Of a stretch of 64,000 bases of DNA, positions 25,865-34,867 are shown one piece after another. The DNA lies in the NCBI GenBank assembly GCA_023488455.1, contig JAMDDV010000038.1, positions 1-64,000 of the forward strand. Reading direction: 5' to 3'. The notes under the pieces were generated by a model that was given only the letters and a program-made list of their open reading frames with translations, was not told where the DNA came from and searched no databases. Source of the DNA: Actinomycetota bacterium (GTDB taxonomy: Bacteria > Actinomycetota > Humimicrobiia > Hakubellales > JAMDDV01). Each line of letters begins with the position of its first letter. Positions within the stretch are counted from its first letter, which is position 1. The translations under genes and the position numbers were made by a program.

Positions 25865-27133
25865 ATGAGTGTTTTTGACGATCACGGAAAATCATTAATT
25901 TTTGCAAAAATGGTCAGCGAGAGGATTCATTTAGGCTCACCTGGCAGGACGAATTATATAATTCTGGATCCCCGTAAATCGGATGTGAGAAGGATGTCTC
26001 TTGGGGTAACCGAGCTAGAACCTTCAGGTGAAATATCGTTTCATACCCATGATAATGAGGAAGAGGTTCTCTATTGTTATGACGGGTATGGCGAAATAGT
26101 GATAGGAAATCGATCCTACGAATTTAAAGAAGGTGTCGCTGCTTTTATCCCTCAGGGTGTTATTCATGGTTTTAGAAATTTAAGTTCAAAAAAACTTTCA
26201 TGGGTTTGGGTATTTTCTCCTCCTGGATATGAAGACGTGATACGTGGAAAAGCAAGAAAAGAGGGAGAAAAAAATATTCCCAGGAAAAGGGACAGAGTAG
26301 ATTTAGAGGAAAAAGCAAAGTTAGAAAAGTTGGGTAAAAAGGCAAAGGAGATTCGCCGGGGTGTGATTAAGCTTTTTGGGAAAGCATGTGGGGGTCATTT
26401 CGGGGGATCTTTATCAGCCGTAGAAATAATAACCACCCTTTACTATGGGATTCTTAGAATCAAACCAGAAGATCCAGCATGGCAAGATAGAGATAGGTTT
26501 GTTCTAAGCAAAGGTCATGCAAGCCCAACACTCTATATGGCTTTAGCTGATAGAGGGTATTTCCCATGTGAAGTTCTGAATGGCTTTGAGGAACTCAATA
26601 ATCCGCTTACGATGCATCCCAACATGAAAAAATGCAGGGGGATAGATATCAGTACCGGTTCCATGGGGCACGGTCTTTCAATCGCTGCAGGAATGGCTCT
26701 TGCGGGGAAAATGGATAAGAAGGATTACCGGGTTTTTGTACTGTTGGGAGATGGTGAGCTGCAGGAAGGTTCAGTTTGGGAGGCAGCCATGTTTGCTTCG
26801 CATAATAAATTGGATAACCTGATCGCAGTTGTTGATCGAAATCGACTGAGTGTCGATGGTTTTGTTGAGAACATCGTTAGCATTGAGCCCCTTGCAGAGA
26901 GGTGGAGGAGCTTTGGTTGGTCAGTTCGTGAGGCTGACGGCCACAGCGTTTCACAGCTCTATGCTATGCTGACAGATATCCCTTTTATGTCTAATAAACC
27001 AGGTCTTCTCATTGCTCATACAGTTAAAGGTAAAGGCATTCCTTTTATGGAAAACAGGAGGGAGTATCACAGAGCTGATATAACACCAGAACAGTTAAGC
27101 ACCGCTCTTGCAGCAATTGAAAGTGAGGAATAG
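25865..27133 (+). CDS. Cupin domain fused to transketolase N-terminal half
   Basis: Residues of about 1-130 form a cupin: HTHDNEEEV (His60, His62, with the Glu run) and a second-motif His101 (QGVIHGF). Residues from about 145 onward are the thiamine-diphosphate-binding half of a split transketolase: CGGHFGGSLSAVEI, SKGHASPTLY, GSMGHGLS and the TPP motif from GDG (Gly295) to DRN. The C-terminal half is the next gene, 17 bases downstream. Split transketolases are normal in many bacteria; the N-terminal cupin is not. It could sense or process the sugar substrate, or tether the enzyme. The fusion is in one open frame, with no sign of a frameshift. Confidence 0.9.
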   Translation: MSVFDDHGKSLIFAKMVSERIHLGSPGRTNYIILDPRKSDVRRMSLGVTELEPSGEISFHTHDNEEEVLYCYDGYGEIVIGNRSYEFKEGVAAFIPQGVIHGFRNLSSKKLSWVWVFSPPGYEDVIRGKARKEGEKNIPRKRDRVDLEEKAKLEKLGKKAKEIRRGVIKLFGKACGGHFGGSLSAVEIITTLYYGILRIKPEDPAWQDRDRFVLSKGHASPTLYMALADRGYFPCEVLNGFEELNNPLTMHPNMKKCRGIDISTGSMGHGLSIAAGMALAGKMDKKDYRVFVLLGDGELQEGSVWEAAMFASHNKLDNLIAVVDRNRLSVDGFVENIVSIEPLAERWRSFGWSVREADGHSVSQLYAMLTDIPFMSNKPGLLIAHTVKGKGIPFMENRREYHRADITPEQLSTALAAIESEE

Positions 27134-27150
27134 CAAGAAAGAGCATAAAT

Positions 27151-28161
27151 ATGGAGGTTAGAGCTTATCACTTAAAGAGAGATGAACAATACAGAGGATT
27201 GGATATTCCTAAAAAGCGAACTTTAGAGGGATTAAGAGACGCCTTGTTGGAGTTAGGGCATGAAAATCCCAATGTTGTCGTTCTCACGGCTGATTTAAAG
27301 TATCCAACTCTGGTAGATAAGTTTGCAGAAGAGTTTCCTGACCGTTTTGTGGATGTTGGTGTTGCAGAACAGAATATGATGGGAATTGCAGCAGGTTTAG
27401 CTGCTTGCGGCAAGATATGTTTTGCCACAACCTTCGCTGTTTTTGCAACAACAAGAGCTTGTGAGCAGGTGCGGACGGATATTGCTTATCCTGGATTAAA
27501 CGTGAAGATAGTTGGGACTGCTGGGGGATTCAGCTTTGGTATGGGCGGCGTGACCCATGCTTCCACTGAGGACGTAGCGATAATGCGCAACCTGCCCAAT
27601 ATGACCGTGTTAGCTCCGGCTGACTATCTTGAGGCGAAGTTGGCGGTAAAAGCGGCTGCTTTACATGGTGGGCCTGTGTATTTGAGATTGGGCCGTTCCG
27701 CTGAACCCATTATAAACAAAGACAGTTATAACTTTGAAATAGGAAAGGCTGTTAAGTTAAGAGAGGGTAAAGATATAACAATTTTTGCATACGGATCCAT
27801 GGTCTTTGAGGCACTGCGCAGTGCTGATGAACTTATAAAAGATGGGATTGAAGCTCGAATAATCAACATCCATACGATAAAGCCGTTGGACACGGAGATG
27901 GTGCTGGATTGCGCCCGAATGACAAAAGCGATAATTACAGTAGAGGAACATACTTTGATCGGTGGTTTGGGCAGTGCAGTAGCACAAACTTTGTTGGAGC
28001 ATAGCCACAGGTTAAGGTACAGAATTCCACCCTTTTTATCCATGGGTTTGGCTGATATTTTTGCGACGGAGGGTAATCCGGATGAACTCAGGGAGCTCTA
28101 TGGATTGAATGCTAAGGCAATTGCACAAAAGGCAAGAATTCTGCTGGAGGAAAATCGGTAA
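27151..28161 (+). CDS. Transketolase C-terminal half
   Basis: A 336-residue pyrimidine-binding plus C-terminal domain subunit (LRDALLELGHENPNVVVLTADL, VGVAEQNMMGIAAGLA, FAVFATTRACEQVRTDIAYPG with the expected aromatic/arginine ring, and a C-terminal domain with VEEHTLIGGLG). With the cupin-transketolase protein it should move two-carbon ketol units between sugar phosphates. Related split enzymes include those acting on unusual branched or sulfonated sugars, so the donor need not be xylulose 5-phosphate. Confidence 0.93.
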   Translation: MEVRAYHLKRDEQYRGLDIPKKRTLEGLRDALLELGHENPNVVVLTADLKYPTLVDKFAEEFPDRFVDVGVAEQNMMGIAAGLAACGKICFATTFAVFATTRACEQVRTDIAYPGLNVKIVGTAGGFSFGMGGVTHASTEDVAIMRNLPNMTVLAPADYLEAKLAVKAAALHGGPVYLRLGRSAEPIINKDSYNFEIGKAVKLREGKDITIFAYGSMVFEALRSADELIKDGIEARIINIHTIKPLDTEMVLDCARMTKAIITVEEHTLIGGLGSAVAQTLLEHSHRLRYRIPPFLSMGLADIFATEGNPDELRELYGLNAKAIAQKARILLEENR

Positions 28162-28228
28162 ATTCAGGATTCGAATATCTAAGGACAGAGTTAGATTTCA
28201 GAAAGATGAGAGGTGATATTTAGGAGTA

Positions 28229-29443
28229 ATGACTGGCAAGCAGAGAATGATTAAAGCCTTCAGAAATGAAGGGGAGCCAGATCGCATTCCCGTTTCACCG
28301 GACACATCCAATGTTTATCCAGCTAAGTACACCGGAAAGCCGTTTTGGGATGTCTTTTATTTCAAGAATCCTCCTCTGTGGAGTGCCTATTTAGATCTCG
28401 CCAGCAGGTTTGAGTTTGATGTCTGTCTTGAAGCCCCAGGGCTAATCGGGTTGGAGGCTGATATACCAGGCGGGTCGCTCTCCATCAATACTGATGGCAA
28501 TGTACCTGCTACCAATAAGATAGCTGATTCAAATGAAGAAAATTTGATTGTTGAATATATCTACCATACTAAGAAGGGTAATCTCAATAAAACTCTCATC
28601 TTTCCTCTACGAAAATCTCCATGGTGCAGCAAGCCCCTGGTAGAAAATCCCGAGGATGACTTTGAGAAAATCCAGGCTCTTTTAGTTGATCCGTGGTCAA
28701 AAGATGCTCGTGAATTTAAGAAAATACATCAAAGGGTTGGAGAAAAGGGCGTGGTTGGGCCGCGTATTCAGATGCCCACGAGCTGGTGGTTTTTCCTGAG
28801 AGGTGACGCTTCTCAAGCAATAATGGATTACTATGATCGACCAGTGATTATGGAAAGTATAATGAATGCATATTCTGAATACGCGCTTGAAGAGGTCCAT
28901 GCCTGCTGTCATCTTTTAGGAGCAGATGAAATTGTATTTGGCGGTGGCAATGCTTCTTTAAGCATAATATCCCCTTCAATGTTTAGCAAATTCAATCTTC
29001 CTTTTTTAGAAAATGCTACTCAAATCTGTAAACAGCATCATGTTATTTCTCATCTTCATGTTTGTGGACTTTCGAGGATAATAGTAGAAATGGTGGCTGG
29101 TACTGACCTTAATGTTATGGAACCATTAGAAAGGCCGCCTTCTGGCGATATAGATCTAGGAGAAATCAAGGAGAAGTATGGCAGGAAATTATGTCTGAAA
29201 GGTAATGTTAATACTTTTGAGACCTTAGCACAGAAGGATAAAGATGAAGTCATCAGAGAATGCCTGAAGTGCATTATTAATGCTGGGGAAGGTGGAGGTT
29301 TCGTGCTCTCAAGTGGCGATCAAGTTCCGCTGGAGACTCATGAAGATAATTTTATTGCTATGATAAAAGCAGCAAAAATTTATGGTAAGTATCCTCTTAA
29401 TATATCTGCTTTGTGCAAAGAATTAAAAAATTTGGATAAATAA
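28229..29443 (+). CDS. UroD-fold methyltransferase-like protein 3
   Basis: A 404-residue COG0407-type barrel protein: TGKQRMIKAFRNEGEPDRIPVSPD at the start, His277-x-Cys279 (HVCGL), and KGNVNTFETLA in the last third. The position of the third zinc Cys of MtaA reads Asp (SSGDQVP). TAGGAG precedes the ATG. It lies between the transketolase and Fe-alcohol dehydrogenase genes with no corrinoid protein in the same operon. Confidence 0.82.
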   Translation: MTGKQRMIKAFRNEGEPDRIPVSPDTSNVYPAKYTGKPFWDVFYFKNPPLWSAYLDLASRFEFDVCLEAPGLIGLEADIPGGSLSINTDGNVPATNKIADSNEENLIVEYIYHTKKGNLNKTLIFPLRKSPWCSKPLVENPEDDFEKIQALLVDPWSKDAREFKKIHQRVGEKGVVGPRIQMPTSWWFFLRGDASQAIMDYYDRPVIMESIMNAYSEYALEEVHACCHLLGADEIVFGGGNASLSIISPSMFSKFNLPFLENATQICKQHHVISHLHVCGLSRIIVEMVAGTDLNVMEPLERPPSGDIDLGEIKEKYGRKLCLKGNVNTFETLAQKDKDEVIRECLKCIINAGEGGGFVLSSGDQVPLETHEDNFIAMIKAAKIYGKYPLNISALCKELKNLDK

Positions 29444-29484
29444 GAACATTGAGGCAGATTAGACACGAATTGGTTAGGTAAGAG

Positions 29485-30645
29485 ATGTTAAGAGCCGTGA
29501 CATTAAATAGGAGAATTATTTTTGGCAATAATTCTCTGGAGAGTCTTGGTGTAGAGCTAAGGGCGTTTTGCAGCAGAGCCTTTGTTGTTACATATACTGC
29601 TGGAAAGGTCTGGAGGGATAAAGTTGTTGAAAAAGTTATAAATATTTTAGAGGATTCACAAATAAAGTATGAACTATTTAGAGAAGTAACGTCTACCCCA
29701 CAAATTCAGCTAATAGATAAGGGATCGGAACTGTGCAAGAAGGCGAAATGCGATGCAGTAATTGGCCTGGGTGGTGGTAGTGTTATTGATTCTGCAAAAG
29801 CAATTGCTATTCTCATCACGAACAACGGTTCAATAAGGCAATATCAGATGGGAGATAAGACCATAGAAGTGCCTGGCTTGCCCATCGTAGCTGTTCCAAC
29901 TGCGCCTGGGTCAGGATCTGAAGCTACAGCAGTGGCAGTTATAGATAATATGGAAGCAGGGATTAAGAAAAGCATTTCAAGTACCTATATGGTTCCCCAG
30001 TTTGTTTTTATCGATCCACTGCTTTCTGTTAATTTACCTCCTTATTTAACTGCAACTATGGGGATGGATGTCCTTAGTCATGCAATTGAATCTTTTGTTT
30101 CAAAACAGGCTTATCCGTTCAGTGAAGCTGTATCGGTTGCAGCGATTAGATTGGTTGGGATCAGTTTGAGGCGAGCTGTATTTAATGGTCTGGATGAAGA
30201 TGCGCGCTCTAATATGTCCTGGGCTAGCTATCTTGGAGGGCTTTCGTTAAGTGCAGGCGTAGGAGCAGTACACATTCTTGCTCAACCCCTGAGTGCTGTA
30301 AGGGAAATATCTCATAGCGAGGCAGTTTCTGCTTTACTTCCGGAGGTAATGGGTTTTAATTTGAATTACGCTCAGAGAAAATATGCCCAAATAGCATCTT
30401 TTCTGGGAGAAAAAATTGAAGCCATGTCAGTTAAGAATGCTGCGTTAGCAGCTATTAGAAATGTGGATAAATTATGCGAGGATATTGGTGTCAAGAGAAG
30501 CCTTAAAGATCATGGTTTCAGCAAAGCAGATATTCCGAAAATTATTGAAAAAGTTACCAGATCAACTTCACATATTATCACGAACCCGAGGCCTGTTGAC
30601 GAGGAAGCTCTAAGCTATATATTGGGTTCTTGTTTGGAATCATAA
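29485..30645 (+). CDS. Iron-containing alcohol dehydrogenase
   Basis: A 386-residue group III alcohol dehydrogenase: nucleotide-binding GLGGGSVIDSAKAIAI and PTAPGSGSEATAVAVI, and the metal ligands Asp and His in MGMDVLSHAIESF plus His in AVHILAQ and ISHSEA (by alignment with FucO-type enzymes). The His normally found as AHP is Gln here (AQPLS), a change near the active site. It probably oxidises or reduces a polyol/aldehyde with NAD(P). It forms part of the locus B operon. Confidence 0.9.
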   Translation: MLRAVTLNRRIIFGNNSLESLGVELRAFCSRAFVVTYTAGKVWRDKVVEKVINILEDSQIKYELFREVTSTPQIQLIDKGSELCKKAKCDAVIGLGGGSVIDSAKAIAILITNNGSIRQYQMGDKTIEVPGLPIVAVPTAPGSGSEATAVAVIDNMEAGIKKSISSTYMVPQFVFIDPLLSVNLPPYLTATMGMDVLSHAIESFVSKQAYPFSEAVSVAAIRLVGISLRRAVFNGLDEDARSNMSWASYLGGLSLSAGVGAVHILAQPLSAVREISHSEAVSALLPEVMGFNLNYAQRKYAQIASFLGEKIEAMSVKNAALAAIRNVDKLCEDIGVKRSLKDHGFSKADIPKIIEKVTRSTSHIITNPRPVDEEALSYILGSCLES

Positions 30646-30666
30646 TGATAATCTGAGGTTAAGTTC

Positions 30667-31815
30667 ATGAATTCGCGCGAGCGCGTTAATTTAACTTTTA
30701 TGCATGAAGAACCGGATAGAGTTCCAATTGATCTTGGGAGCACAAAAGCAACTTCAATTATGATTGGAGCATACAAAAATATACTGAGTTACTATGCCCT
30801 GAATCACTTAAAAGTTGAAATATCGGATACCGTTCAGCAGATGGCAGTTTTAGGTGAACCATTTCTTGAAAAGATCGGTGCAGATTTCCTTCCAATTGAT
30901 CTTAATCCACCCTCCAGCTGGCAGCTAAAGATAGTTGATGAAGGTTCTTATTACTCTTTTTTTGATGAATGGGGCAGCAAACTTAGAATGCCCAGGAATG
31001 GTGGTCATTATTATGATAGGGTCGAGTTTCCGCTTAAGGATGATGATGTTCAATCTCTGAGAGAATACAGGTGGCCGGACCCAGACGACAAGTTCAGAGT
31101 AGCTGGATTGGCGGAAAAGGCAAGGAATATTTATGAAAAAACAGACTACGTAATTGTAGGCAGCCCGCTTTTTGGTGGCGGGATCTTTGAACAGTCCATG
31201 CGAATGAGAGGGATGGCAGAATTCTTAATGGATCTTGCGGCTAATAGAAAGTATGCAGAATTGTTGATGAATAAGCTTGTTGATATATACATGCAGATGT
31301 TGAGCAATTTTATAGATGAAGTTGGAATTTATCTTGATGTAATTTATTATGCTGACGATTTGGGAATGCAGAATGGCTCTTTAATCTCACTGGATCTTTA
31401 TAGGAAATTGATCAAGCCAGGACACAAGAAGATATTTGATTTTATCAAGAGGAAAAGTCATGCGAAAATATTCTACCACTGCTGTGGTGCGATCTCTGAA
31501 TTCATTCCTGACTTTATAGATTTGGGTATAGATATTCTAAATCCAGTGCAAGTTTCAGCATTGGGGATGGATACCAGGTGGTTAAAGAAGGAGTTCGGGA
31601 GCCAACTGATATTCTGGGGAGGGGGTTGCGATACGCAGAGAGTTTTACCCTTTGGAACTCCTGAGGAGGTAAGGACTGAGGTAAAATCGAGAATAGGGGA
31701 TTTAGCTCCTGGGGGTGGTTTTGTTTTTTGTCAAGTTCATAACATCCAGGACAATGTGCCTGCGCAAAATATTGCCGCTATGTATGAAACGGTAAATAAA
31801 TTTGGGAGATATTAA
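30667..31815 (+). CDS. UroD-fold methyltransferase-like protein 4
   Basis: A 382-residue COG0407-type protein opening SRERVNLTFMHEEPDRVPIDLG, with His271-x-Cys273 (YHCCG) and a C-terminal VHNIQDNVPAQNIAAMYE, a segment common in the O-demethylase/CmuA-like branch. It lies between the two alcohol dehydrogenase genes (21 bases after the first, 2 before the second). It has the strongest resemblance to substrate:corrinoid methyltransferases among the six copies, judged by this C-terminal signature. Confidence 0.83.
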   Translation: MNSRERVNLTFMHEEPDRVPIDLGSTKATSIMIGAYKNILSYYALNHLKVEISDTVQQMAVLGEPFLEKIGADFLPIDLNPPSSWQLKIVDEGSYYSFFDEWGSKLRMPRNGGHYYDRVEFPLKDDDVQSLREYRWPDPDDKFRVAGLAEKARNIYEKTDYVIVGSPLFGGGIFEQSMRMRGMAEFLMDLAANRKYAELLMNKLVDIYMQMLSNFIDEVGIYLDVIYYADDLGMQNGSLISLDLYRKLIKPGHKKIFDFIKRKSHAKIFYHCCGAISEFIPDFIDLGIDILNPVQVSALGMDTRWLKKEFGSQLIFWGGGCDTQRVLPFGTPEEVRTEVKSRIGDLAPGGGFVFCQVHNIQDNVPAQNIAAMYETVNKFGRY

Positions 31816-31817
31816 AA

Positions 31818-32846
31818 ATGAAAGCAGCAGTACTTGAAAAAATAGGAAAAATAAAGGTTAGTGAAGTCAAGAAACCTGTCCCAGCTACAGAAGAGGTATT
31901 GGTAAGAATAAAAGCGTGCGGAATATGTCAGACGGATTACAGTGCGTATACTGGTAGAAGAGCAAATCTCAACTTCCCAATGATACTGGGTCATGAGATG
32001 TCAGGGATAATCGAGGAGATTGGCGATGGAGTATGTGATTGGCAAGTTAGCGATGAAGTAATCATTAGCCCGGTTGTTTACTGTGGGAAGTGTTATAACT
32101 GCAGAATTGGCAAACCTCACTATTGTCAGTACGGACAGGTTTTAGGAGGGGAGGGGCAACCGGTAATCAGGGACGGTGGTTTCGCAGAATACATTGTTGT
32201 TCCCACCAGTGTTATATATCGTAAGCCTGAGAATATATCCTTTGAATCCGCAGCATTAACCGAGCCGTTAGCCGGCTCTTATAAGGGTCTGATTGAATAT
32301 AGCAATATGACCGTCGGTGAAGATGTGGTGATTATCGGCGTTGGCAGTATGGGTCTTCTGGTGAACCAGGTTGCTAAAGCTGGGGGAGCTGGGAATATTA
32401 TAGCGATTGATAAAAATGATGTCAGACTGAAAAAGGCAGGGGAATTGGGTGCCAACCATTGCTTGCGTTTTGAAGAAAATATGCGAAAGAGGATATTCGA
32501 TATTCTAAGGGAAGGTCCTGATATTGTATTTGAGGCAGCAGGGACACTGGAAGCTGCCCGATTAACCTTTGACCTTCTTCGAAGGGGTACGAGAATAAAT
32601 ATGTTTGGAGTTATCTTGCCGGGTACTATTGAGATATCTCCAGCATCCATTCATTTTCAGGAAACCAGAATGGATGCTTCTTTTTCAATTACACCGCGAG
32701 TGATGGAGAAAGCCATTGGACTTATGAGGAAAAGTTTGGTCGATCCTGGGAAAATTATTACGCACCGTTTTGCTTTGGAAGATATAGATAGGGCAATGGA
32801 AGCTATGGAATCTCCCGATAGGATCAAGATAATAATCCTACCTTAA
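31818..32846 (+). CDS. Zinc-dependent medium-chain dehydrogenase (sorbitol/threonine-dehydrogenase type)
   Basis: A 342-residue MDR enzyme. Catalytic zinc ligands are Cys in CGICQTD and His-Glu in GHEMSG; a structural zinc loop (CGKCYNCRIGKPHYC) is intact; the Rossmann motif is GVGSMG and an acidic residue follows the second strand (AIDKND), giving NAD preference. Likely oxidises a secondary alcohol on a polyol or sugar. It is the last enzyme gene before the LacI regulator. Confidence 0.92.
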   Translation: MKAAVLEKIGKIKVSEVKKPVPATEEVLVRIKACGICQTDYSAYTGRRANLNFPMILGHEMSGIIEEIGDGVCDWQVSDEVIISPVVYCGKCYNCRIGKPHYCQYGQVLGGEGQPVIRDGGFAEYIVVPTSVIYRKPENISFESAALTEPLAGSYKGLIEYSNMTVGEDVVIIGVGSMGLLVNQVAKAGGAGNIIAIDKNDVRLKKAGELGANHCLRFEENMRKRIFDILREGPDIVFEAAGTLEAARLTFDLLRRGTRINMFGVILPGTIEISPASIHFQETRMDASFSITPRVMEKAIGLMRKSLVDPGKIITHRFALEDIDRAMEAMESPDRIKIIILP

Positions 32847-32882
32847 AACGGACAGAAAATTAGAAAGGGTTCAGGTTGAGAG

Positions 32883-33899
32883 GTGGTCACCAGTAAAGAT
32901 GTCGCTAAATTGGCAGGAGTTTCTCGAGCCACAGTTTCTCATGTAGTAAATAAAAGTAAGTATGTAAGTAAAGAGTTGAAACTTAGAGTAGAGCAAGCGA
33001 TGAAGGAGCTTGCATATCACCCCGATGCAATTGCTAAAAGCCTGAAGGCAAGAAAAACACATACCATTGGAGTTGTTATACCAAACATTATGAGCCCCTT
33101 CTATCCTCCGGTGGTTAAAGGTATTGAAGATGTAGCTAGAGAGTCTGGGTATCAAATTTTTATATGCAGTACTGAAGAGGATTTTGAAATGGAGGAGGAG
33201 AGGCTAAAGGCTTTGTATGAAAAAAGAGTTGACGGCTTGATAATCGTGCCAGTTAGAGATAGAAGAGGGTTTTTCTTTGATACACTTTTAGGGAAGAACG
33301 TACCGATTGTTTTACTCGACCGGAAGATTGGTGGCATTGATGTGGATACGGTTAGTAGTGATAACTATGATGGGGCGTACGCAGCTGTCAGACATTTTTT
33401 GAGTTTAGGTTACAAGAACATAGCCATTGTAGCGATGCCACTGCATATGGTACCTGGCAAAGAACGCCTCGAGGGATATAAAAAGGCTCTTCAAGAACAT
33501 GGATTATCTGTGGTGGATAACTACGTAAAGGTAGGGAATGTCTCCGAAGAAAGTGGTTATGAGCGCACTAAGGAGCTATTGAATCAACCGGGTTCTCTTG
33601 AAGCGATTTTGGTATGCAATCATTTAATGGCGATGGGCGCTTTCAGAGCGATAAAAGAGTCGAAGCTGCGGATTCCCGAGGATATAGCGCTGATAGCATT
33701 TGATGATTTTCCCTGGACCCCCTATCTTTCTCCCTCCTTGACGACTGTGGCTCAGTCAGCTTATGAGCTTGGTGCTACGGCCGCGAATATGCTTATTGAA
33801 AGAATAGAGAAGAAAAATGATATAGAACCACGACACGTTGTTCTGAAATCTAAATTGATTGTCAGGGAGTCGTGTGGTGCTAATATGCGTAAAAGATAA
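32883..33899 (+). CDS. LacI-family transcriptional regulator
   Basis: A 338-residue repressor: N-terminal helix-turn-helix (SKDVAKLAGVSRATVSHVVN), hinge helix (AIAKSLKARKT) and a periplasmic-binding-like sensor (GVVIPNIMSPFYPPVVKG; CNHLMAMGAFRAI; AFDDFPW). Start GTG. It is embedded in the locus B operon, so autoregulation through the palindrome at 25785-25800 is likely (inference). Confidence 0.93.
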   Translation: MVTSKDVAKLAGVSRATVSHVVNKSKYVSKELKLRVEQAMKELAYHPDAIAKSLKARKTHTIGVVIPNIMSPFYPPVVKGIEDVARESGYQIFICSTEEDFEMEEERLKALYEKRVDGLIIVPVRDRRGFFFDTLLGKNVPIVLLDRKIGGIDVDTVSSDNYDGAYAAVRHFLSLGYKNIAIVAMPLHMVPGKERLEGYKKALQEHGLSVVDNYVKVGNVSEESGYERTKELLNQPGSLEAILVCNHLMAMGAFRAIKESKLRIPEDIALIAFDDFPWTPYLSPSLTTVAQSAYELGATAANMLIERIEKKNDIEPRHVVLKSKLIVRESCGANMRKR

Positions 33900-33913
33900 G
33901 GATGGGAGGAGTT

Positions 33914-34672
33914 ATGGGGAAAGAGTTAGTGTTATCAGGGAGGTATTATTCAGAAAATTTAACTCCAGATGGAGTCTACAAACCTGAGCTTTTTGGATAC
34001 AAAACCGAAGAGTTAAGGTTAAGTATAGACCAGACAGCCTTTATGTTGATCGATGTATACGGGACTGGGTATTCGGATGATGAACCCGAACCAATAAGGC
34101 CTGCTCTTATAACCCGTAAAATGTTTTTGAGAGAAAAAGAAATGATCAACGAAAGGATAAGACCTGCACGTGACATCGCAAGACAAGCCGGTCTTAAGAT
34201 TGTGTATGTAACAAATAGCGATCCCAAAATCGCAATCTCTAAAGGTGAATTTGGTAAGATGGTGAAGCGGATGCACGGTTATGTTCTTGAGGATGAATTT
34301 TCTGATAGTGGTGAGGCTCTTGCATTCTCTAAAGCAATTGCGCCCGAGCGTGATGATTTTGTAGTCAAGAAGTTTCAGTATGATGGTTTCTTTGAATCGC
34401 CACTCGATTCATTATTGCGGAATCTTGAGATTAAGAATCTGATAGCAGTAGGTTTTGCAGCAAATATCTGTTTGATGCAAACCTTGCACGGAGCTTTCTA
34501 TAGAAACTACAGAACTGTGCTTTTAAGGGACTGTACGCTTGCTTTAGAATACCCTGACACTGAGGATGACTTGATGATAACAAAAGAATCCATAAGGTAT
34601 ATAGAGAGGCTTATTGGGTTCACGGTAACGTTCGAGGAGTTTAAGAACGCTTGCCAGAAGGTTACTGGCTAA
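33914..34672 (+). CDS. Isochorismatase-like cysteine hydrolase
   Basis: A 252-residue alpha/beta hydrolase of the isochorismatase/nicotinamidase superfamily. The triad is Asp in FMLIDVYG, Lys in FVVKKFQYDGFF and Cys in VGFAANICLMQ. Targets in the family are amides, carbamates or vinyl ethers; nothing here identifies the substrate. The ATG at 33914 has GGGAGGA upstream; the frame is open from 33902. It is the last gene of the locus B operon. Confidence 0.87.
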   Translation: MGKELVLSGRYYSENLTPDGVYKPELFGYKTEELRLSIDQTAFMLIDVYGTGYSDDEPEPIRPALITRKMFLREKEMINERIRPARDIARQAGLKIVYVTNSDPKIAISKGEFGKMVKRMHGYVLEDEFSDSGEALAFSKAIAPERDDFVVKKFQYDGFFESPLDSLLRNLEIKNLIAVGFAANICLMQTLHGAFYRNYRTVLLRDCTLALEYPDTEDDLMITKESIRYIERLIGFTVTFEEFKNACQKVTG

Positions 34673-34772
34673 AAATCAGCTTTTAATAATAGACCTTCCT
34701 TAAAATATTGAGTTTCCTGTAACATTCAGAAATAAAATCATTCTATGAATTGGGATTTTTTTTCATAATTAC

Positions 34773-34800
34773 TTGACATTTTGTAGTATTATGTTAAATA
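34773..34800 (+). promoter_or_regulatory. Candidate sigma-70 promoter for the RuBisCO-like gene
   Basis: TTGACA (34773-34778) and TAAATA (34795-34800) are 16 bases apart, about 70 bases before the start codon at 34868, in the 195-base gap after the cysteine hydrolase. It implies that the RuBisCO-like gene and possibly the aldolase are transcribed separately from the locus B operon. Confidence 0.5.
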
Positions 34801-34867
34801 TTTATTTGAATTTGAGGAAAAATTTCATTTTTAATAAAAAAATTGTTGAAATAAACTAGGAGCGAGA

